From G963666705 sp963666705 (GTDB lineage: Bacteria > Pseudomonadota > Alphaproteobacteria > CADEGL01): 64,000 bases of DNA. Of the stretch, positions 1 to 6,830 are shown in pieces. Made by a program: the position numbers and the translations under genes. The stretch is from the NCBI GenBank assembly GCA_963666705.2, contig CAXXKO010000004.1, forward strand, positions 62,001-126,000, written 5' to 3'. Every line of letters starts with the position of its first letter. Position 1 is the first letter of the stretch. The notes under the pieces were generated by a model. The model ran no database searches, was not told the DNA's origin, and saw only the letters and a list, made by a program, of their open reading frames with translations.

Positions 1-223
1 GCCCGCCGAGCCAGGCGCCGAGCGCGAGCGCCACACCCTCCTCCTCCGTGGTCAGGGTCACGACCCGCATATGGGGATCGGCCTCGCACAGGTGCAAAAG
101 ACGGCTATGGCCGGCATCGGGAACGTGCGCGATCTGGCGCACCTCGAAGGCGCGCAATGTGCGGTAAATGTCGTCGGGCCAGTCCTGTCCGGCACCGCTC
201 TCGGCGCGTTGGGTCACGGTCAT
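1..223 (-). CDS. TPP-binding decarboxylase-like protein, N-terminal part (runs off the window)
   Basis: The gene starts at the ATG at 223 and is cut by the left edge, so only 74 residues are visible. They look like the first part of the pyrimidine-binding domain of thiamine-pyrophosphate enzymes of the sulfopyruvate/phosphonopyruvate decarboxylase alpha-subunit type. The stretch VRQIAHVPDAGHSRLLHL is followed by TTEEEGVALALGAW, whose Glu sits where these enzymes activate the cofactor. The enzyme class is an inference from this fragment; the substrate cannot be told. It is divergent from the SDR genes that follow, with about 180 bp between them, so the two sides may share a control region. Confidence 0.6.
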   Translation of the reverse strand, partial: MTVTQRAESGAGQDWPDDIYRTLRAFEVRQIAHVPDAGHSRLLHLCEADPHMRVVTLTTEEEGVALALGAWLGG

Positions 224-400
224 GGCGGGTCGGCTCGGCCCCTTCGGGTGGTCGCGGCGGCCGGAACCAATAGCACGGGCCGGCTGGCTTGGCTACGCGC
301 CGGCCGACCTTGCGCCGGCTCGCCGATGCCCCTTAACTGGCGGCGAAGGGACCCTTGAGCCGGACCGTGCGTCTGGAGCCCTATTCGGGAGGCGGGAGCG

Positions 401-1189
401 ATGGCGAGCTGGGATATCGGCGAGTTCGGCCGCATGCAGGCGGGCAGCGCGCCCTACGTGGTGGGCGTGATCGGGGCGGCGAGCGGCATCGGGCGGACGG
501 CGGCGCAACACCTCGCGGGCCTCGGCTGCGCCGTCGCCTGCCTGGACCGCGATAGGAAGGGCTGCCGCGCGACCGCGGCCGATATCACCGCGGCGGGCGG
601 TACCGCCGAGGCGTTCGCCTTGAACGTGACGGACATGGACGTGACCGAACGGGCCATCACCGCCATGGCCGAGCACTTCGGCCGCATCCACGCCCTCATC
701 AATTGCGCTGGCGTCACGGGCAAGACCGCCATCAAGGGCCACGAGGTCGATCTCGCGGATTTCGACGCGGTCTACCGCATCAACATGCGCGGCGCCCTCG
801 TCGTCTCCAAGGCGGTGCTGCCGCACATGCTGGCACATGATTACGGGCGCCTGCTCCACATCGCCTCGATCGCCGGCAAGGAAGGCAACGCCGGCATGGC
901 GGCCTATTCCGCCACCAAGGCCGGCCTCATCGGCCTCGTCAAGGTCCTGGGCAAGGACTACGCGGAGACGGGCGTCACCGTGAACGCCCTGGCGCCCGCC
1001 GTGATCCAGACCCCCATGGTCGATGATTTGCCCCAGGCGACGGTGGACTACATGACGGCCAAGATCCCCATGGGCCGGCTCGGCCAGCTCGACGAATGCG
1101 CCGCCATGATCGCCTGGATCGTCTCCCCCGCCTGCAGCTTCACCACCGGCTTCACCTTCGACATGACCGGCGGCCGAGCGACTTATTAG
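401..1189 (+). CDS. SDR family NAD(P)-dependent oxidoreductase (tandem copy 1)
   Basis: A 262-residue classical short-chain dehydrogenase, normal in length. The Rossmann glycine motif GAASGIGR is at residues 25-32, NCAG near 103, and the catalytic triad is Ser156 (HIASIAG), Tyr169 and Lys173 (YSATK). The C-terminus FTTGFTFDMTGGRATY is the usual cofactor/oligomer tail. The ATG at 401 follows a GGAGGCGGGAGCG leader. The next gene is a close tandem copy with the same length, same leader and same N-terminal SWDIGEF motif, so this is a recent duplication. The substrate is unknown; the FabG/glucose dehydrogenase-like group is the closest general description. Confidence 0.9.
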   Translation: MASWDIGEFGRMQAGSAPYVVGVIGAASGIGRTAAQHLAGLGCAVACLDRDRKGCRATAADITAAGGTAEAFALNVTDMDVTERAITAMAEHFGRIHALINCAGVTGKTAIKGHEVDLADFDAVYRINMRGALVVSKAVLPHMLAHDYGRLLHIASIAGKEGNAGMAAYSATKAGLIGLVKVLGKDYAETGVTVNALAPAVIQTPMVDDLPQATVDYMTAKIPMGRLGQLDECAAMIAWIVSPACSFTTGFTFDMTGGRATY

Positions 1190-1251
1190 GGCGGGGCTCG
1201 GGACGGCGCGGGCATCCGTGGCCCTGGAGCACTATGCGGGAGGCGGGAGCG

Positions 1252-2040
1252 GTGACGAGCTGGGATATCGGCGAATTCAGCCGCATGCATGAAGACGGCG
1301 CGCCCTACATGGTGGGCGTGACCGGGGCAGCGAGCGGTATCGGGCGAGCGGCGGCGCATCACCTGGCGGGCCTCGGCTGCACGGTCGGCTGCCTCGATCG
1401 TGATGGGGACGGTTGCGGCGCGGTGGCGGCGGGTATCGTCGGGGCGGGTAGTGTGTCGGAGGCGTTCGAGATGGACGTGACGAATATGGGGGCGACCGAA
1501 CAAGCCATCGCCGCCATGGCCGCGCGTTTCGGCCGTATCCACGCCCTCGTCAACTGCGCCGGCGTCGAGGGACAGACCGGCGTCAAGGGCCACGAGGTCG
1601 ATCTCGAGGAATTAGACGCCGTGTACCGCATCAACTTGCGCGGCGCCCTCGTCGTCTCCAAGGCCGTTCTACCCCACATGCTGGCGCACGACTACGGCCG
1701 CCTGCTCCATGTCGCCTCGATCGCGGGCAAGGAGGGCAATCCCGGTATCGCGTCCTATCCCGCGACCAAGGCCGGCCTCATCGGGCTGGTCAAGGTTCTG
1801 GGCAAGGACTACGCGGAGACGGGCATCACCGTGAACGCGCTGGCCCCCGCCATGATCCAGTCCCCCATGGCCGACCGGGCGCCTCAGGCGACGATCGATT
1901 CCCTGACGGCCAAGATTCCCATGGGCCGGCTCGGTCAGCTCGACGAATGCGCCGCCATGATCGCCTGGATCGTCTCCCCCGCCTGCAGCTTCACCACCGG
2001 CTTCACCTTCGACATGACCGGCGGCCGCGCCACCTATTAG
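1252..2040 (+). CDS. SDR family NAD(P)-dependent oxidoreductase (tandem copy 2)
   Basis: This is the second member of the tandem SDR pair. The open frame extends upstream, but the GTG at 1252 is chosen because it aligns exactly with the ATG of copy 1, gives the same 262 residues, and sits behind the same GGAGGCGGGAGCG leader. The glycine motif GAASGIGR and catalytic Ser156, Tyr169 and Lys173 are kept, with YPATK in place of YSATK. Differences from copy 1 cluster in residues 45-75 and around 185-195, near the substrate pocket in this fold, so the two may differ in substrate. The last 30 or so codons are almost identical between copies. Confidence 0.88.
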   Translation: MTSWDIGEFSRMHEDGAPYMVGVTGAASGIGRAAAHHLAGLGCTVGCLDRDGDGCGAVAAGIVGAGSVSEAFEMDVTNMGATEQAIAAMAARFGRIHALVNCAGVEGQTGVKGHEVDLEELDAVYRINLRGALVVSKAVLPHMLAHDYGRLLHVASIAGKEGNPGIASYPATKAGLIGLVKVLGKDYAETGITVNALAPAMIQSPMADRAPQATIDSLTAKIPMGRLGQLDECAAMIAWIVSPACSFTTGFTFDMTGGRATY

Positions 2041-2070
2041 AGCGTTTTCCACTTGCGTGGAAAATGCGCT
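2041..2070. repeat. Intergenic hairpin after the SDR pair
   Basis: The arms AGCGTTTTCCAC and GTGGAAAATGCGCT form an inverted repeat around a TTGC loop directly behind the second SDR stop codon. There is no T-run, so a classical intrinsic terminator is doubtful. It could be a transcript-end hairpin or a copy of a dispersed palindromic repeat; I see no second full copy in this window. Confidence 0.6.
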
Positions 2071-2115
2071 AGCCTGCGCTGAGTGAGGCCCAACCGCATT
2101 CGATCGGAGGCACCC

Positions 2116-2943
2116 ATGGAATACGTGAACGCTGGCGCCGCCGCAGTGCCGGCGCTCGGGCTCGGCACCTGGGACCTGCGGGGCGCAGTCTGCACCCGCA
2201 TGGTTCGGTTCGCGCTCGACCTCGGCTACCGCCACATCGACACGGCGCAAATGTATGAGAACGAGGGCGAGGTCGGCACGGGCATCAAGCAATCGCGCGT
2301 GGCGCGGGGCGATATCTTCCTCACCACCAAGGTCCTGCCCGACCTGCTGGCCCACGACGACCTCAAGCGCTCGACCGAGGAGAGCCTCGCCCTGCTCGGC
2401 ACCGATTACGTCGACCTCCTCCTCATCCACTGGCCCAACGACGCCATACCGATGGCGGAGAGCTTCGGCGCCCTTGCCGAATTGCAGTCCGAAGGCAAGG
2501 CTCGGCACATCGGCGTCAGCAACTTCACCCTCAGCCACATGAAGGCGGCGGTCGAGGAGCACGGCGCCGCCATCATCTGCAATCAGGTGGAGTACCATCC
2601 CTACCTCGCGCAGAAGAAGGTGCTCGGCTACCTGCACGAGAAGGGCCTCATGCTCACCGCCTACTCGCCCATCGCCAAGGGCAACGTCTTGCGCGATCCC
2701 GTCCTCGTGGATATCGCCGCCAAGTACGGCAAGACGCCGGCCCAGGTCACCCTGCGCTGGCTGATCGACCAGGAGAGCGTCTCGGCCATTCCCGCGACCA
2801 CCAAGGAGGCGCACTGCCAGGCCAATTTCGAGATCTTCGATTTCGAGCTCTCGGCCGCTGACGATGCCGCCATCCACGCCCTCGCGCGGGGCAAGCGCTA
2901 CGTCGATTCGGTCGAAATGCCGATCCAGTGGGACGTGGATTGA
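2116..2943 (+). CDS. Aldo/keto reductase
   Basis: A 275-residue NADPH-dependent carbonyl reductase of the AKR superfamily, similar to the 2,5-diketo-D-gluconate reductase group. The catalytic tetrad is complete: Asp42 and Tyr47 (YRHIDTAQMYENEGEVG), Lys72 (FLTTKVLPD) and His105 (LLLIHWPND). The GVSNF substrate/cofactor motif and the cofactor-binding IPATTKEAH segment near the C-terminus are present. The ATG at 2116 is preferred over a GTG 33 bases upstream because CGGAGG lies five bases before it. Its neighbours are two SDRs, so this looks like a small cluster of carbonyl/alcohol redox enzymes. The physiological substrate cannot be inferred. Confidence 0.9.
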   Translation: MEYVNAGAAAVPALGLGTWDLRGAVCTRMVRFALDLGYRHIDTAQMYENEGEVGTGIKQSRVARGDIFLTTKVLPDLLAHDDLKRSTEESLALLGTDYVDLLLIHWPNDAIPMAESFGALAELQSEGKARHIGVSNFTLSHMKAAVEEHGAAIICNQVEYHPYLAQKKVLGYLHEKGLMLTAYSPIAKGNVLRDPVLVDIAAKYGKTPAQVTLRWLIDQESVSAIPATTKEAHCQANFEIFDFELSAADDAAIHALARGKRYVDSVEMPIQWDVD

Positions 2944-2979
2944 GCCCGCCCGCCGCCACCGGGATCGACGGCGCGGCGC

Positions 2980-3357
2980 TCAGGCGCCGATATGGGCGTG
3001 GGCGACCATTTCGACGACGATGCCGGGTATGAGGAGCGCGCTCACCACCACCGTCGCGCGGTTGGGGTAGGGCTGGGCGAAATAACGCGGCCAGACCTGG
3101 TTGAGGGCCGGCGCGTGTTCGGCGGCCGTCAGGTAGACCAGCACCTGGGCCACGTCGGCCAAGGTGCCGCCCGCCGCCTCCACCGCCTGCTCGAGGTTGT
3201 CCAGCGTCCGCGCGACCTGGGCCTCGGCCGCGCCGGTCTCGAAAGTCCCATCGGGCAGAATCGGGACGTGCGCCGAATAGAGCACGCCGCCCGCCAGCGT
3301 CGCCCATTCCATCGGCGAGTCCAATGGCGCGAGCCCGGTCTCGATGGCCTTCTTCAT
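2980..3357 (-). CDS. RidA/YjgF family enamine/imine deaminase
   Basis: A 125-residue Rid-family protein, the normal length. The family hydrolyses reactive enamine/imine intermediates, releasing ammonia. The C-terminal signature NRATVVVSALLIPGIVVEM carries the conserved Arg (about residue 100) that binds the substrate carboxylate in active RidA-type proteins. The start at 3357 follows GAGAGGAG. It is the last gene of the minus-strand operon that contains a nitrilase-family enzyme, a Rieske oxygenase and a molybdenum hydroxylase. An imine deaminase would fit there as the clean-up step of a nitrogen-compound pathway. Confidence 0.88.
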   Translation of the reverse strand: MKKAIETGLAPLDSPMEWATLAGGVLYSAHVPILPDGTFETGAAEAQVARTLDNLEQAVEAAGGTLADVAQVLVYLTAAEHAPALNQVWPRYFAQPYPNRATVVVSALLIPGIVVEMVAHAHIGA

Positions 3358-3385
3358 GGTGCGGCTCCTCTCATTCGGGCGCGCC

Positions 3386-4417
3386 TTAGCCCAGGACGCC
3401 CGCCTTCGCCATGTTGGCGAGCGCGGCCTCGACGACCGGGTCGAGGGCGGCCGTATCCGCCATGGGCCGGTCGTGGAAGCTGTTGGGCGGATAGAAGCTC
3501 GCCCCGGCCAGGGCTGGCTCATACATCTCGAAGCGCGACCGGAGGAGCGTGTTGGCGAGCCCCTTCTCCCGCCGCGCCGCGCGCAGGGCGCCCACGTCGA
3601 TCATGGCCGAGACGGCGGTGGTTTCGTCCGGTGCCGTCTCGCGCGCGAGCATCTCGCCGCGGTAGTCGATGATCTGGGAGCGACCGCCGGTGACGGCGCC
3701 GTCGAGGGAGAAGCCGATCGGGCCGGCGACGTTGGTGCTGACCACGTACATCATGTTCTCCGCCGCGCGCGCGACCTTGGCGGCCTCCTGGCCCGGGCTC
3801 TCGGCCTCGTTGGTGGGGTGCAGCAGGACCTCGGCCCCGCGCAGCATGAAGACGCGCGCGATCTCCGGCACCGCGATCTCGCCACAGGGCATGACCGCGA
3901 GGCGGCCCAGTTCCGTCTCGACCACCGGGAAGGTGCCCTCGACGCCGTATTCGGCCAGGTATTCGTCCATGACGTCGTGGGGCGAGGGCCACAGCGCCGT
4001 GCTGATGCGCCGGTAGCGGATGACCACGTCGCCGTGCGGATCGATGAGGAAGCTGCAATTGAAGAAGCGGCCCGGCCAGCGCGGATCGGCTTCGAACTGG
4101 TTGGCGGCGATGTAGATGCCGTGCGCCCGGGCGCGGTCCTGGAGGGGGGTCGAGATATCGCCCGGCAGCGGGTGGCACGCCTTCTCGATCCACGCCGCCA
4201 CGTCCTCGCCATGGGGCGGCCCCTGGAACGCGAACTCGGGCAGCACAACGGCCTTGGGCGTATCGTCCGCGCGGCCCGCGAACAGGGAGTCGATGGCGCC
4301 GACGGCACGCCTCAGATTGCGCTCGACGATCCCCCAGGCCGCCTTCCGATCCGGCGCGCGGGTGACTTGATCGCTCCGCATCTGGATACAGGTGGCGCGC
4401 CAGGGTGCCTGCCCCAT
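3386..4417 (-). CDS. Nitrilase superfamily carbon-nitrogen hydrolase
   Basis: A 343-residue nitrilase-superfamily hydrolase, expected to cleave a nitrile, amide or carbamoyl C-N bond. The catalytic Glu61 (LPEFAF) and nucleophile Cys178 (VMPCGEIAVPEIAR) are in place. The position of the catalytic Lys, normally in a YRK motif, reads YRR (Arg137), which is unusual. Either Arg substitutes, or the reading is a variant subgroup. It lies 28 bases before the Rid gene and 37 bases after the Rieske oxygenase gene in the same operon. Amidase-type cleavage of a ring-opened or ring-oxidised intermediate is the likely role, by inference. Confidence 0.85.
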   Translation of the reverse strand: MGQAPWRATCIQMRSDQVTRAPDRKAAWGIVERNLRRAVGAIDSLFAGRADDTPKAVVLPEFAFQGPPHGEDVAAWIEKACHPLPGDISTPLQDRARAHGIYIAANQFEADPRWPGRFFNCSFLIDPHGDVVIRYRRISTALWPSPHDVMDEYLAEYGVEGTFPVVETELGRLAVMPCGEIAVPEIARVFMLRGAEVLLHPTNEAESPGQEAAKVARAAENMMYVVSTNVAGPIGFSLDGAVTGGRSQIIDYRGEMLARETAPDETTAVSAMIDVGALRAARREKGLANTLLRSRFEMYEPALAGASFYPPNSFHDRPMADTAALDPVVEAALANMAKAGVLG

Positions 4418-4454
4418 GTCCTCGACCTTTCCCGGCGGCCCTCGCGAACCGGCG

Positions 4455-5753
4455 CTAAATGGAGGCGACGAAGGTTTCCGGCCGGGCCGTCATCTTCTCC
4501 TCGACCGCGTCCAGCCACGGTGGCCCCGATTTCGGCAGCAGGGTGGATATCTGGCGCACCCGGTAGCTCTTGGGGTCGGCGCCCGGGCGCGTGCCGTTGG
4601 GCGACGGATTGCGCGCCGCGGCGATCAGCCGCCGGCGCACGGCGATGATGGCCACGTCGGCGCTGCCGAGATGCTCTCTTGTGCGGTCGAAGAGCGGCCC
4701 CGGCCCCATGTTCTCCATCATCGACATGTCCTGTTCCTGGATCAGGGTCATGCGCCTCCAGGGCGGCTCGCCCGGCCGGAATGCAGGTTCGGCGCAATAG
4801 TCGTTCGAGCGGTTGTTGAGCGTCCGGTGCGTGCCGGGGATGAGGACCGCGTAGTTCGCGTTCCCGACCCGCATCGAGGCGATCTCGGCCGCCGTGAGCG
4901 GGCGCGTCGGGTGCCAGGTGAAGGTGTAGACCCAGGTCTTCGTGTCGTCGATGGGGACCCAGGCATGGCCGGCCAGGGGGCCGTCGCCCGAGAAGGCCGG
5001 GATCAGCGTGTACCAGGGCATGAGCCAGTGGTTGATGCGCCAGTAATCGTTGCCGTCGTCGGCGTCGCGGCGCGAACCGAGGACGTAGCCGTAGGGCGTC
5101 TCCTCCACATGGATCTTGGGCGACCGGTCGTCGAGCATCCAGCGTGCCGTCGGCGCCGATTTGGGGCTCGCCAGGCGGTCCTGGAACACCTCCTCGTGGA
5201 GGAAGGTGACGTGGCTCGAATCGATATCGGCTTCCTGGGCCTGGCTCCAATGGCACTCGTGCAGGCGCTTGGCGACGAAGCCGTGACCCTCGGGGACGGT
5301 GAGGAACTCGAGCTCCGGCAAGTCATCCATCTCCTCGCGCGGCCCCATATAGGCCCACACCAGCCCGCCGCGCTCGACGCAGGGATAGGCGGTCTGGCAG
5401 ATCTTGTGCTTGAAGTTGCTGTCCGCCGGCTCGTTCGGCATGTCGAGGCACTGGCCCTCGAAGCCGTACTTCCAGCCATGGTAGGAGCAGCGGATGCCGC
5501 CCTCCTCGACGCGCCCGAAATAGAGCGAGGCGCCCCTGTGCTGGCAGAACTCGTGGACGAGGCCGACCTGGCCCGCGGGATCGCGGAAGACGATGAGGTC
5601 CTCGCCCATGAGCCGCGTGCGCACCTGGGGGCAGCCGGGCGCGGGCAGCTCTTCCGAGAGCGCGGCCGGGACCCAGTAGCGCCGCAGGAGGTCGCCCATG
5701 GGCGTGTCCGCCCCGGTACGCGACAAGAGCTCGTGGTCCTCCGGTCTCAGCAT
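4455..5753 (-). CDS. Aromatic ring-hydroxylating dioxygenase, alpha subunit (Rieske)
   Basis: A 432-residue Rieske non-haem iron oxygenase similar to the phthalate 4,5-dioxygenase oxygenase component. The [2Fe-2S] Rieske ligands are Cys70 and His72 (EFCQHRGASL) and Cys89 and His92 (RCSYHGWKYGF). The mononuclear iron histidines are His181 and His186 (DIDSSHVTFLHEE). No beta subunit, ferredoxin or reductase gene is next to it, so electrons probably come from a shared reductase elsewhere. This fits the alpha-only oxygenase/demethylase type. It is 12 bases downstream of xdhC in the same operon. Confidence 0.92.
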   Translation of the reverse strand: MLRPEDHELLSRTGADTPMGDLLRRYWVPAALSEELPAPGCPQVRTRLMGEDLIVFRDPAGQVGLVHEFCQHRGASLYFGRVEEGGIRCSYHGWKYGFEGQCLDMPNEPADSNFKHKICQTAYPCVERGGLVWAYMGPREEMDDLPELEFLTVPEGHGFVAKRLHECHWSQAQEADIDSSHVTFLHEEVFQDRLASPKSAPTARWMLDDRSPKIHVEETPYGYVLGSRRDADDGNDYWRINHWLMPWYTLIPAFSGDGPLAGHAWVPIDDTKTWVYTFTWHPTRPLTAAEIASMRVGNANYAVLIPGTHRTLNNRSNDYCAEPAFRPGEPPWRRMTLIQEQDMSMMENMGPGPLFDRTREHLGSADVAIIAVRRRLIAAARNPSPNGTRPGADPKSYRVRQISTLLPKSGPPWLDAVEEKMTARPETFVASI

Positions 5754-5765
5754 GGCTTCCCCCTA

Positions 5766-6830
5766 TCAAGAAGGCGCGCGGACGGCGGGAAGCTTGGCAC
5801 GGCCGGTCTCGGCGATCAACGCGCCGCGCTCCCGTGCGCCGCTCTCGGCTTGCAGGATCTCGGCGGCGACGGCGATGGCGATCTCGCGCGGGTGCTTGCC
5901 GGCGATGCCCGCGATACCGATGGGGCAGGTGAGGCGGGGAAGCGCCTCGGGTGCGATACCGCGTTCCAGGAAGCGCTTGTGGAACCGCGCGCGCTTGGTC
6001 CGGGAGCCGATCAGGCCGAGGTAGCGGAAGCCGCCGCGCTCGAGGACGCGGGCGCAGAGCTCGAAATCGAGGTCGTGGCTGTGGGTCATGACCAGCCAGC
6101 AGGCATCATCCGGCAGCCCCGCCACCTCGGCCTCGGGCGCAGGGCTGATTCGGACGGCGACGTTGGCCGGCACGCGTGCGGGGATTTCGTGCGCGCGGCT
6201 ATCGATCCAGGTGATCCGGCAAGGAAGGCCGGCCATCACCTCCACCACCGCGCGGCCGACATGGCCCGCGCCGAACAGCACCAGATCGAAGCGGTCGTCG
6301 AGCAGGGGCTCGTGGAACAGGCTGGTGTCGTCCTCCAGCCGGGTGAGGCAGGGCGCGCCCACGCCCTCGTCGAGCATGGCGCGGGCGCTTGCCGCGGCGT
6401 TCCTGTCAAGCCTATCGTCGCCCAGGGACCCGGCCGCGCCGGCGGCCGTCACCAGCATCTTGCGGCTGACGGACCCGTCCCCCGGCACCGCCGTCACCAG
6501 GACCGCCGGCGCCGCGATGGCGTCGAGCGCCGGCCACCAGGAGGCGCTGGTCGTCTCGATCAGCACGGTCATATGCCCGCCGCAGCATTGGCCGAGATCG
6601 GGGCCGAGATGCAGCTTCTCGATCCGCGCCTGGGGACGGACGAGGAGGGACCGGGCGCGCCTGGTCGCCTCGTATTCGAGCGAGCCGCCGCCGATGGTGC
6701 CGTGGATGCGCTCCGGCCCGACCACCATCTTCACGCCCACCTCGCGCGGCACCGACCCGCGCGCCGCGATCACCGTGACGAGGGCGGCTGCCCCCTCGGC
6801 ATCGCGCAGGTGGCCGATCCAATCGGTCAT
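5766..6830 (-). CDS. xdhC: XdhC family molybdenum cofactor insertion/maturation protein
   Basis: A 354-residue XdhC. Proteins of this family bind molybdenum cofactor, help sulfurate it and load it into xanthine-dehydrogenase-type enzymes. The N-terminal XdhC/CoxI domain carries LGQCCGGHM, and the C-terminal Rossmann domain carries LFGAGHVGRAVVEVM. The ATG at 6830 overlaps the xdhB stop codon by four bases (ATGA), which fixes the start and suggests coupled translation. Its presence beside xdhAB supports that the molybdenum hydroxylase is functional. Confidence 0.92.
   Translation of the reverse strand: MTDWIGHLRDAEGAAALVTVIAARGSVPREVGVKMVVGPERIHGTIGGGSLEYEATRRARSLLVRPQARIEKLHLGPDLGQCCGGHMTVLIETTSASWWPALDAIAAPAVLVTAVPGDGSVSRKMLVTAAGAAGSLGDDRLDRNAAASARAMLDEGVGAPCLTRLEDDTSLFHEPLLDDRFDLVLFGAGHVGRAVVEVMAGLPCRITWIDSRAHEIPARVPANVAVRISPAPEAEVAGLPDDACWLVMTHSHDLDFELCARVLERGGFRYLGLIGSRTKRARFHKRFLERGIAPEALPRLTCPIGIAGIAGKHPREIAIAVAAEILQAESGARERGALIAETGRAKLPAVRAPS

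Noticed and set aside
2041..2070. Intrinsic terminator after the SDR pair
   Set aside because: The hairpin is good but there is no downstream T-run, so termination is not supported; it is listed as a hairpin repeat only.
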